This document shows, in pieces, positions 46,728-57,550 of a stretch of 64,000 nucleotides of DNA (its first letter is position 1; each line of letters opens with the position of its first letter). A program made the position numbers and the translations under genes. This DNA comes from Schistocephalus solidus. Its lineage: Eukaryota > Platyhelminthes > Cestoda > Diphyllobothriidea > Diphyllobothriidae. The notes below the pieces were generated by a model that was given only the letters and a program-made list of their open reading frames with translations, was not told the DNA's origin and made no database searches. The stretch lies in NCBI GenBank assembly GCA_017591395.1, contig WEDG01000399.1, forward strand, positions 62,001 to 126,000, written 5' to 3'.

Positions 46728-48925
46728 AGATGTAGTGTGCTATTAAAAAAGTTCAAGAAAAACAAATTGTTGGCGGGCATCTTTGGGAGAACATCTTAAG
46801 TAATGAAAGTATCGAAAGCAATGAGAATAAGTCATATTATTTAAACGGCTATTGGAAAGGTTATTGGAAAGTTGGAATTTCGAGGTGACTGAAATAAATT
46901 CCAGTTATGCTGCACGTTAAAGAGTATTTAAATCCTACCCAAGAACTGTTTTATTTTCCAAAACAGGCTAATAGTAATACTTAATTTTATTTTTATGTTA
47001 GAGTAAGTCTTAAAACTAAGAAACTGGCATATTTATTCTTCCCAAACTTACCGTAAGGCTGCTGATTTTAAGCTGTTGGTATGGTCCCATGTTTCTTGCC
47101 ATGTTTAGACGGCTATTCAAGGCATCATTACCAGTGCTTGGATATGCAGCATTCTCTTGATTTATAATAGTAGTAAAAAATTAATATTTTCCTAATCAAT
47201 TCTTTCATATGAAAAAAAGCAGCAGATCGCTTAATAATTCCTAGATATCTAATCCCCCTCCATCGAGAAGATGATAGACGTGAATAAGGCATCTAGTCAA
47301 ACGGGAGATGTCAGTTCTCGCAAAGGTGAGCAAAATGTTAGCTTATTATGTTAGCTCTGCGCACGTGGCCATCTCTTTAAAGATCTTTTAATTGTAAGCG
47401 ATCCATGCATGTTTTTGTATGATGCAGCAAGAACAGAATTTCAGAAGCAGATACGCAAGTCTGCTTGTGTGCCTATGAAGTAGATTTTGCAAAGAAAGTA
47501 GATAGTCCGGGGTGTTAATCGACATCTGCAATCCTTGCCTGGCTACCTGCAGTTAACACATTCGCTGACCGAATGACATACAAATATCTTCAAAGGCACC
47601 GTCTACTGCCCCCAATCACATTTAAAACTGTACGTCTTTATCACTCGCATTATCAAGACGCTAGGAAATTTCTTCGCACAATTTTTCTTTTTTATTTAAC
47701 TGGGCATTTCCGAATTATAATTGCCATGTTTAACAAAAGATCGCATGGCTAGATGATCATGGACAGTTTTGCGCAGTAGCATGTCTTCTTCACTCATTTA
47801 TTAATGGTGGTAATGTGATAATAATGAAATAAATGTCAAATAAGTTCAATGCCAAATGTAATAAAAAAAATTCGAAATTATAATAGTTAAATTCTTTGAA
47901 GAGCTTACAGGAAAGTGGCACTGATAGCTCACAACTAACTCTCGGTGGAGAATCCGTTACAATATTTTGCATCAGAAGTGTAAGAAAAATGGCGCTGTAG
48001 GTAGCACTCTTCACTTCATTTCTTCCGACGACAAAAAGTTGGAAGCATGGTTGAGCTGCTGGCTATGTTCTATGGAGTTTCTTGTGGTCAACGAATGAAT
48101 CGAAGGTAAGGAAAAGGCTCCCCGTTGCCCTTTCCATTGGAAGAGCTCATCGTTTACGCAGAACTGTCAAAATGTTTTGCATCTCCTTATAGGTAACCTC
48201 GTTTGGATGAGTCATTGTCGGCCGGAGGCAGCGATTTAAAGGGTTTGACTACTACGGCTCGACACATCCTGTTCTACTATGAATTGCAACGCAAGATTAA
48301 TAGCCCTAGTCATTACGACATTCAGGAACGATCCTGAACAGAAAAAAAGAAGTAAGGGGAATTGAACATTCTGTAATGAAAATAATGAGAAAATTTTCGA
48401 CCAAAATGGCATCCGAAAAGGAAACACTTGTGGCAGCCGGAAGAACCAACGATTCAGGTTAGCGAATGGGCTGCATCACAGCGTCTTTGGCGAGTTTGTC
48501 TGTGGGTGAAACTTGAAGTTGATTGGATTGTTTAACTTATCTCGACTGGCAGATAATTGGACTAAAATTGGTACGCTTGTGCAAGTACGTACGTGTGGAG
48601 CAACAGTATGACGGGCACGAGGTGAACGGCCACGAAACGTTTGACTTGATATTAAAAACCATCTTCAAAGTTGAATTTAATTTGTAGAATAATAGTCCGC
48701 TCCATTACATCAGGCGTTTCAATTTTATAACGGTCGTACTCTTCAATAAAACAATTCCTAGACAGCTTTCATGGATAGAATATTCCACATACTACTGAAA
48801 CTGTCGACCACCGTGAACGAAGTGACAGTACCGCAATGTGACTTTGAAGAGCCGATTGAAACAACTGATTTAAATTTTTCGCATCATCGAGTTTTGTGAA
48901 TGGTTTATATGCCCTTGTGTAGAGG
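46728..48925 (+). repeat. Second inverted repeat, left arm (includes unit R copy 4)
   Basis: Matches 51,022-53,233 in reverse complement. Anchors: 46,735 with 53,225; 46,910 with 53,040; 47,270 with 52,690; 47,960 with 51,990; 48,240 with 51,700; 48,830 with 51,110; 48,900 with 51,040. Confidence 0.88.
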
Positions 48926-49411
48926 TTCCGCTGGCAGCTGTGTTGGTGCTATAGTTGGTGGGTCCTACGGAGAGGGCGACACGTAATAGCGTAGGCGGCT
49001 CAGGCTTTGGAATTTGGTAAATCGGGCCCGGGCCGGGCATTTTTGTGGCCCGCGTAGACGGACTGTTTAATTTTGTTGTCCACGTCACTTGATCCGCCAC
49101 TTGACTTCCTGACTCTGTCTTGACACGTGATTGAGGTAGGTTTTTAAATGAAAGACATATTTCGGCTGCTGGTGCGCAACCCTACTATTAATTGTAGCAC
49201 AAACCAGTCAAGCGGGACACATCGTGGAAAACAAGTTTTCTTAATTTGGTTAATAAACTTATTTAATTGTGGTCCATTTGTTGGAAAAAATGGCTTTTTA
49301 TATTCAAGAATAATTTCACGTGTAAAAAAAAATTAATTTAGATTGTCATCTCCAGGCTGATCGGTGGTAGACATGCTATTCACATATTTATTCACTTATA
49401 CGCTGTTGCAG
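48926..49411. other. Spacer of second inverted repeat, first part
   Basis: Less A+T-rich to 49,100, with a minus frame (49,100-48,870) of no recognisable type; A+T-rich afterwards. No repeat partner seen in the window before about 49,340. Confidence 0.3.
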
Positions 49412-49626
49412 GATTCAGGACAAAGGGCGTGCTTGCCTTTGAAGAGGAGGGTAAATATATTATTTGCATGGTGGTTTGCCAGTATAAGACAAAGTGGGCC
49501 AACTGGGCTATTCCACTTATGAAAAGACCCGATCGTTATAAAGAACGAACTAGGAAGTTTACTAGCGAAGGCTATTTTTATACACAGGAAATGTGGATTT
49601 ACGTGTGGTTTTCAATATCAAGTTGA
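49412..49626 (+). CDS. Candidate small exons, copy 1 of a three-copy exon family
   Basis: Acceptor CGCTGTTGCAG (49,411) and donor GGAGG/GTAAAT (49,451) bound a 39-nt segment encoding FRTKGVLAFEEE. The frame also reads straight through to 49,626, including RYKERTRKFTSEGYFYTQEM. The second part recurs at 50,240 (plus) and at 55,640-55,560 (minus), with RYTERTRKFTSEGYFYTQEI; the first recurs at 49,800, where both splice sites are mutated (CGG, GTT). Conservation of the ERTRKFTSEGYFYTQE reading is suggestive, but a +1 frame (ELGSLLAKAIFIHRK) is conserved equally well. Function unknown. Confidence 0.3.
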
Positions 49627-49877
49627 CATTGCAGAGGACCTTGTCACGGTGCCCATAAGAAAAGTGTCTTTTTCGAGTAAATTCGCACACACGAACCGAT
49701 TGTGATATCAGGTGTAAAAAACTAAATTTAGATTGTCATATCCACGCTCTTTAGTGGGTGAAATGCCCATCACAAATGTATTTCACTTAGACGCTGTTGC
49801 GGGATTTAGGGCCAAGTGCGTGCATGCATTTGAAGAGGAGGGTTCACTTCCTTCCTGATGCTTTACAGAGCTGGCAT

Positions 49878-49963
49878 ATGAATTTGGAATTCAGTAGGCT
49901 CAATCGACTCACCTTGCTCATGCTTACGTTTTTTTTCGGGCCGACGGTCCAGGCCAAGTCAAA
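49878..49963 (+). CDS. Signal-peptide exon, orphan
   Basis: The ATG at 49,878 encodes MNLEFSRLNRLTLLMLTFFF, then GPTVQAKS, and stops at donor AAA/GTGAGA (phase 2). A charged start, long hydrophobic core and Ala-X-Ser/Lys region make a good secretion leader. Relics of the same exon on the minus strand of 55,930-56,060 and 57,410-57,480 have lost the ATG or gained a stop. A possible phase-2 partner is the block starting after CCACTTAG in the minus copy (55,640), giving AA+G; the corresponding acceptor is missing next to this leader. Confidence 0.4.
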
Positions 49964-50499
49964 GTGAGAATAAACAGTCAATGACGGCTTAAGTGGATTT
50001 GCAACCAAGACTTCAACCAAGGCCGAACTTCATCTCCATTAGCTTTAATCGATGCACATAACACATTTGTAACATTATATCTACTTTATTTGGTCTGTCA
50101 GATTTCCGCAGAACGCCAGTCAGGACCTAAATAATTGTCGGAAGACAAACAGGACAATTAAGGCATTAAAAATGATACGTGTGCTTCTATTGAGATTTTT
50201 AAATTCACGTAAGTCTGCCAAAATCAGACAAGCAGGGCTTATTGGGATATTCCACTTATAAATGGACACGCCTGTTATACTGGGTAATGTACGAGCAAAA
50301 GCTTTTATTCTACATAGGAAATGCGAATTTGCAGGTGGTTTTCAATATCAAGTTGATAGTGCAGGGCCCCTGTCACGGTGCCAGTTATAACAGTTCTTCT
50401 TTTGCGAGTATTCGTACAAACAAACTGAACACTGACGGCTTCTCCGCCAAGCATAACTAACAAAAAACAACTTAAACATCGACCTAGACATATTCTGAC

Positions 50500-51021
50500 C
50501 CAAAGCACATGGATAGCGCCATGCCTGTCACGAGACCAGCTTTCCCGATGCCGGGGACGTTTCTCTGTCTGACGGCCGACTTATGTCAACCTCTTCTCAC
50601 ATCCTTCTTTACCGTATTTTAATATCCTCGCAACAGTCATCAAACACCTCCTGGTATTTGGATTGGGTCTAATTGTGGTTTAAGATTACGTGATAGCAGA
50701 TAGCCGAGAGGGATTTTCTGTAACTACAATGGCCTTCAACGTCGCAAACCACAGTGTGCGCATTACGGTGAATCGGGTCTCGCTAACGTTGGTGATTTAC
50801 ACATCGTATGGCGCCAGTTTCCGAGTGTTTAGCACCGTCCTCCCTTAAGGTCAACTACTCCTCGGATTGTCTAGATGCGAGCCCTGGTCTCCTGCAGAAT
50901 CCATGTGTACCAGCATTTTTTAAGGGCACCTTTTCCAGACCAATTATTCCAAAATATTCTGTCCCTCAGTCGTCCCCCACGACTACCGAACTCCAATATG
51001 GGACAAAAATTGGTTTAGTGG
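50500..51021. other. No gene recognised
   Basis: Less A+T-rich stretch with a plus frame (50,808-51,044) without recognisable domains; not repeated in the window. Confidence 0.35.
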
Positions 51022-53233
51022 GAAACCGCACAAGGGCATATTAACAATTAACACAACTCGATGATGCGAAAAATTTAGATCAGTTGTTTCAATCGGCTTT
51101 CAAAGTCACATTGCGGTACTGTCACTTCGTTCACGGTGGTCGACAGTTTCAGTAGTATGTGGAATATTCTATCCATGAAAGTTGTCTAGGAATTGTTTTA
51201 TTGAAGAGTACGACCGTTATAAAATTGAAACGCCTGATGTAATGGAGCGGACTATTATTCTACAAATTAAATTCAACTTTGAAGATGGTTTTTAATATCA
51301 AGTCAAACGTTTCGTGGCCATTCACCTCGTGCCCGTCATAATGGTGCTCCACACGTGTGTACTTGCACAAGCGTACCAATTTCAGTCGAATTCTTTGCCA
51401 GTCGAGATAAGTAAAAAATCCAATCAACTTCATGTTTTACCCACAGACACACTCGCCAAAGACGCTGTGACGCAGCCCCTTCGCTAACCGGAAACGTTGG
51501 TTCTTCCGGCGCCGCAAGTGTTTCCTCTTTCGGATGCCATTTCGGTCGAACCTTTTCTCATTATTTTCATTACAGAATGTTCAATTCCCCTAACTCTTTT
51601 TTTTCTGTTCAGGATCGTGTCTAAAGGTCGTAATGCCTAGGCTATTAATTTTACGTTGCAACACATAGTAGAACAGGATGTGTCGAGCCGTAGCAGTCAA
51701 ACCCTTTAAATTGCTGCCTCCGGCCGACAATGACTCCTCCAAACGAGGTAATCTATAAGGAGATGCGAAACTTTGTGACTGTAATGCGTCAACGATGAGC
51801 TCTTCCAATGGAAAGGGCAACAGGGAGCCTTTTCCTTATCTTCGATTCATTCTTTGACCACAAGAAATTCCATAGAACATAGCCAGCAGCTCAACCATGC
51901 TTCCAACTTTTTGTCGTCGGAAGAAATGAAATGAAAAGTGCTACCTACAGCGCCATTTTTCTAACACTTCTGATGCAAAATATTGTAACGGATTCTCCAC
52001 CGAGAGTTAGTTGTGAGCTATCAGTGCCACTTTTCTGAAAGTTCTTCAAAGAATTAAAGAATTATAATTTCGAAAAATTTTCTATTTTTTTTGGCAGTGA
52101 ACTTATTTGACATCAATGTCATTATTATAACATTAACCACCGTTAATAAATGAGTGAAGAAGACATGCTACTGGGCAATACTGTCCATGATCATCGTGTC
52201 ATGTGATCTTTTGTAAACCATGGCAATTATAATTCGGAAATGCCCAGTTAAATAAAAAAGGAAAATTGTGTGAAGAAATTTCCTTGCGTCTTGATAATGC
52301 GAGTGATAAAGACGTTCGTACAGTTTTAAATGTGATTGGGGGCAGTAGACGGTGCCTTTGAAGATATTTGTATGTCATTCGATCAGCGAATGTGTTAACT
52401 GCAGGTAGCCAGGAAAGGATTGCAGATGTCGATTAACACCCCCGGACTATCTACTTTCTTTGCAAAATCTACTTCATAGGCACACAAGCAGACTTGCGTA
52501 TTCGCGTCTGCAATTCTTTTCTTGCTTCATCATACAAAAACATGCATGGATCGCTAACAATTAAAAGATCTTTAAAGAGATGGCCACGTGCGCAGAGCGA
52601 AAATAATAAGCTAACTATTAGCTCACCTTTGCGAGAACTGACATCTCCCGTTTGACCAGATGCCTAATTCACGCCTATCGTCTTCTCGATGGGGGGGGGG
52701 ATTAGATAGCTAGGAATTATTAAGCGATCTTCTGCTTTTTTTCATATGAAAGAATTGATAAGGAAAAACATTAATTTTTTACTACTATTATAAATGAAGA
52801 GGATGCTGCATATCCAAGCACTGGTAATGATGCCTTGATTAGCCGCCTAAACATGACAAGAAACATGGGACCATACCAACAGCTTAAAATCAGCAGCCTT
52901 ACGGTAAGTTTGGGAAGAATAAATATGCCAGTTTCTTAGTTTAAAGACTTACTCTATCATAAAAATAAACTAAAGTATTAATATTAGCCTGTTTTGGAGA
53001 ATAAAACAGTTCTTGGGTAGGATTTTAATACACTTTAACGTGCAGCATAACTGGAAATTACTTTAATTCACCTCGGAATTCCTACTTTCCAATAACCTTT
53101 CCAATAGCCGTTTAAATAATATGAATTATTCTCATTGCTTTCGATACTCTCATTACTTATGATGTTCTCCCAAAGATGCCTGCCAACAATTTGTTTTTCT
53201 TGAACTTATTTAACAGCACACTACATCTTCTTA
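51022..53233 (-). repeat. Second inverted repeat, right arm (includes unit R copy 5)
   Basis: Reverse complement of 46,728-48,925. Beyond 53,233 it continues to 53,484 with sequence matching copy 1 (2,415-2,660), so this arm retains more of unit R than the left one. Contains a run of ten G (52,690-52,699). Confidence 0.88.
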
Positions 53234-53484
53234 AAATATGTATCATGAAGGAAACAGTTTAAAAAAATCCTATCTTGTTATGATATGTTTTGAGATACTG
53301 AGCTTTCTATTCATAAAGAATCGTATCCGTTTATTTTTCAAAGGTTCGTTGTTAAGCACATAACATAGGCCAAATCCATATAAACATTATGTACACTATG
53401 TAGCATCCTCCTAATCTCATAAATAAGTAACACTATCCATATGCGGAAGAAAAACAGGTCATAATTTGGAAACCTGGAGGGAAT

Positions 53485-53970
53485 TAGATCATGAACGATC
53501 TTCGATCAAAGGTCACGCCAGTTCCATAGAGATAAAAACATTTAGCAGGTGGAAGAGCGTTAACCGCATTCAAAGTGTTGCAGCATTGCTTGCATTATGC
53601 CACTTTTTAAAGATAAATTAATTTAGACAAGCTAACTACTGAATTGTTATCCGAAATTCAAGAATATGATTTTGATTAAAAAAGCTAACTCAAGAAGACT
53701 TGTAACATTGGTTAACGTACAGGCGTATTCCATTTTGAGTAGAGTCAATTTAGTTGAATGAATTTTCGCATTAATTATCCATAACCTGAAAAATGTAAAA
53801 ATATTAAATAAACAACTAAAATAGAAGAACATGTAAATGGTATTATTTTCTAGCTATTCGCATCTTTTTTTAGAGGCCTGTACATGCAGACTGGGTGAAT
53901 TGGCGAAATAAAGATACAATTGAGATATTTTTTAAGCCCGGAACATGTCCACTTATAAGGCATTGTGTCT
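53485..53970 (+). repeat. Copy of 24,664-25,140 with broken exon
   Basis: Follows directly on unit R at 53,484 and matches the central-region terminal exon and its 3' flank (AGATCATGAACGAWYTTCGATC; CGGAACATGTCCACTTATAAGG). The coding part has a frameshift after ALCHFLK. It shows that central-region sequence was copied to the second cluster. Confidence 0.85.
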
Positions 53971-54430
53971 GTTCACTTAAAAATATTGCTTGTTAAGCGT
54001 ACAACATGTTTCACATCTACCGAATGTTTTTGAGCCCCACATGACAACTTCTTAATAACATGCAGAAATATATGATTTTTATACCTGTAGTTTGGAAATC
54101 CTGAATTCCAGTGTAAGAGCAGATATGGTGCACAATTTATTTGCAGTGGACAAATATGATATTTGAAAATCCTACAGAAATGTATGATTGCCTTATATGG
54201 AAGAAGCATATTTTGTAGTTTGACAAAACTGAGATCGGTTGTAACAGCACGTCAAAACAATTTAATTTGAGAATAAAAAAATATTTAAAAACCGAATGTT
54301 TTACGCCAGACAGACAGAAGTAAGGTTTGTTTAAGCAGGCACCATAACGTGAACACAATATTGTAGGAATTTGTTGTTCGGTGATAAACAGTACAACGCT
54401 AGTTTTTCATGCATTTTTAATCGCAAAAAC
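53885..54430 (+). repeat. Direct repeat, partner at 56,430-56,990
   Basis: Shared: TTGGCGAAATAAAG, CATGTCCACTTATAAGGCATTGTG, ACAGACAGAAG-type sequence and AACAGTACAACGCT (54,388 and 56,935). The start also matches 25,070-25,140. Confidence 0.8.
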
Positions 54431-54574
54431 GTTTTCGAGACAGTTTACACCAAATGTTTGAGACCATATCTGTGGATGTTAGGGAAGATTTTGGTCAACA
54501 AAGGCAATGCAGTAAGATCTTGCTTGTCTTCAAATGCCATGGCTAAACGTCGTAACATAGTCAACCTCTGTTAA
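54392..54574 (+). CDS. Candidate terminal exon, unknown protein
   Basis: GGTGATAAACAG/TAC opens 60 codons to TAA (YNASFSCIFNRKNVFETVY at the start, MAKRRNIVNLC at the end), with several cysteines and basic residues. The partner at 56,940 keeps the acceptor but loses the frame within six codons. No leader found upstream. Low confidence. Confidence 0.3.
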   Translation, partial: YNASFSCIFNRKNVFETVYTKCLRPYLWMLGKILVNKGNAVRSCLSSNAMAKRRNIVNLC

Positions 54575-55300
54575 AAAGCATGTTAAATGTTTGTTCCTGA
54601 AAGAACTGGTTATAACACAGACTTCGTTAATGTAAAATATGTTGAGGAAACAAATTTCTTGCCTCTCCTGCATTGTAAGAATCTTCAGAATACTATTCAG
54701 GGGCGTTTTGTGTTCATATAAATTAGGGAACTTTCAACTTACTTCAGCGTTGTTTTATATCTTATCGCCTATATTTCTCAGTATAGTAGCACACGTGACC
54801 CATTTAAGTAAATTACTATAGCCCTCTTGGTTACCTAGAATCTCAAATCTCTACCCTCGTGTTCTCCGGGATAACCTAGCTCATTATGTTCAGACCAGGC
54901 CATAAGTAGCAGGCTTCAATAGGTTGAGTGGATTTAACGAGATTCTGCTTTCGATTTCACCTCTAGGCCTCTCGAGTCTGCCCTGACAGTGAGTTAAATC
55001 GTGCGATGGTGGAGAGAACGCGATAAAAAGGCACAAAGCATCTATTGCCAAAAGCGTATTTACCCGAATATCACCGTCCGGCGCCAACAGGGTGAAGATC
55101 ATCGTTCACGACGTTAAAGGTCCTTATTGGCTCTCGAATCTCATGGCCGGCTATGTCCTGTAGCGTTTCTTTAAGCCACAAGGGGACACTAGCTGATGCG
55201 ACCCTCGTGACCCATCCTAAATACGAAGATTATTTTCTGGCCTGCAGTGATCAGATTTAATACTTTATAGGAAGATGTGAAGAGAGGTTGAAAACAATCG
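54575..55300. other. No gene recognised
   Basis: Small frames only; 54,850-55,200 is richer in G+C with no repeat partner found. Confidence 0.3.
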
Positions 55301-56065
55301 GCAAACGGATAGAGACAAAGCCCAGTTAATCGGGATAGGTCACCTCCCTTTGAGACAGTTACGGTGCTTTCCGCGCGCTTTGGGCCAGAATATGTTTGGG
55401 TTGACTTTGAAAGTGATTGGACAGATTCGCATGTTATGTATGGTCAATAATCAGACCACAATTTGGTTGGTGTGTGCGAATTCACGCGAAAGAAGATCTT
55501 TTATAATGGGCACCGTGACAAGGTCTTCTGCACTGTGAACTAGATATTGAAAACCACATGCAAATCTAAATTTCCTGTGTATAAAAATAGCCTTCGCTAG
55601 TAAACTTCCTAGTTCGTTCTGTATAACGGGAGGGTCCATTCCTAAGTGGAAAAGACCTGTTACCTCTTTTGTCTGATACAGGCAAACATCTTGCAATTAA
55701 TATATGTAATTGTATTAAAACATTCATTTTGATGCCAAGCTTGTCCTGCTCGTCCTTTGACAATAAATGGTGTCCTTACTGGCTTTCTTTGGATCTCTGC
55801 TAGACTACTAAAAGTAGCAATATTGTTGAAAGTATATTCTGTGCATCGATAAAGGCAAATTGAGGTGAAGGTAGGGCTTGGTTGAAGTCTTGGTGGCAAA
55901 TTTATTTAATCTGTCATTGACTGCTTACTCTCACTTTACTTTGACTTTGCCTGGACTTTCGGCCGCAAAAAAGATGGTGGGACTTGATATGAGCATGGAG
56001 AGTCAATTGAGCAAATTGAGCTCCAAATTCACATTGACAAGCTCTGTGAAGCGTGTTTCAGTCCT
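55300..56065 (-). pseudogene. Inverted copy of the 49.5-50.1 kb exon block
   Basis: From high to low coordinates: a leader relic with stop (56,060-55,930); the CATCGATAAAGG segment (55,845) matching 50,050; an acceptor CCACTTAG (about 55,635); and the conserved exon (RYTERTRKFTSEGYFYTQEI then TAG; in another frame ELGSLLAKAIFIHRK to EFAHTNQIVV). This copy alone preserves the acceptor AG. With a dead leader it is probably a pseudogene. Confidence 0.4.
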
Positions 56066-57189
56066 TTTGCAGTGCGTTCTAACACAGTTGAGTTTGTGGC
56101 ATAATTAATACAGGTTGGATTACGTTTATATTTCGTGTATATCTAGTTTCTATCAATATTACTGCTGTTTGACAATGATTTTCAGCTCTAAACCTCAAAA
56201 TTCTGGATAATGATAGTTAATAACGCATTCGTTACAATGATACTTTTCAACAGGTAAACACGTTGAGACATCGTTCGTCATCCATATCATTGATATTTGA
56301 CAAATATAATGGCAAAAAGGAATTCACAATATCTTTATATATGCTGGACGAATAAGAGGTAAACAGTCAGAATATAGCTTTTCACAAATCGCTTTACTAG
56401 CAAATCGCATCTTCCTAGAAGTTTGTAATTGCAGATGTTGTGTTTTGGCGAAATAAAGTTACAAGTTAGAGATTTTCTAAGACCGGAAAATGTCCACTTA
56501 TAAGGCATTGTGCCTTTGCACTAAGAAATGTTGCTTGTAAAGCGTACAACATGGTTCACCTCCACCGAAATATTTTGAGACCCAACATGAACATTTCCGA
56601 ATAGCATGAACGAATGCATGATTTTTGTACCTGGGATATATAAACCTTGGAGTTTGGAAATCCTGAATTCCTGTGTAACAGCAGATTCGGTGCAATCGTG
56701 ATTCAGAATTGACAAATATGACATTTAACTAGCCTATAAAAATGAATGATTACCTTTAATGTAAAAAAACTCTGGACAGTTTGAGAAACAGCTTATATGA
56801 GACCTAATTATTTGAGAATTTTAATAACATTTTAAAACCGAATGTGATTACGCCAGATAGACAGAAGAACGTTTTTTGAAGCAGGCATCATAACGTTAAC
56901 ACAAATTTGAAAAAATTTATTTGTTTGCAGATTAACAGTACAACGCTTGTTATGCAAGCATTTAAAATCAAAACTAAATGCTCGAATTTCGCTTTTACGT
57001 TTCAGGGGAAGGATATCTAGGTTAGATGTTTTGGACTGTTTTACTTCCTTTTGCCACCTGAATTACCTCCATCTTTACTCATAAACAGGTGTTTTGACGA
57101 TTTTTCTTGTGATCGGAGGCTCGTTCCTAAAGGAATGCTGCAAACCAAAACAAATCTTCATAGGTCTCGTCTATCCAGTGACAAACTAC

Positions 57190-57480
57190 CACACAATTCA
57201 TATATTCAATAGCATGTAAACTTTCATTTTGATGCCTAACTTGCCATGCTGGTCATTTGACAATTATATAGGTCCTGATTGGCTTTCTAAGAAACTCTGC
57301 CAGACCGATTAATGTAGAAATAGTATTTAATTATTGTTATATGCATCGATTAAAGCAAATAGAGCTGAGGTTAGGCCTTGGTAGAAGTCATGGTTGTAAA
57401 TTAATTTTATCTGTCATGGACTGTTTATTCTCACTTGACTTTGACTTGGCCTGGAATGTTGGCTGCAAAAAAGGTTGCGC
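57190..57480 (-). repeat. Further partial copy of the 50.0 kb / 55.7-56.0 kb block
   Basis: CATTTTGATGCC, TTGACAAT, GGCTTTCT, ATGCATCGAT and CTGTCATKGACTG match 55,725-55,925 in the same order. The leader region (57,410-57,480) is reduced to remnants. Confidence 0.7.
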
Positions 57481-57550
57481 GACACTGGGATAATAGCAAT
57501 CTTTCAAACCATTTCCACGCACGATCTGTGCGCGAGTATCGCATATATTT

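Noticed and set aside
50808..51044. 78-codon plus frame as a gene
   Set aside because: No splice signals, no leader, and the end overlaps the inverted-repeat arm, where the partner copy is not open.
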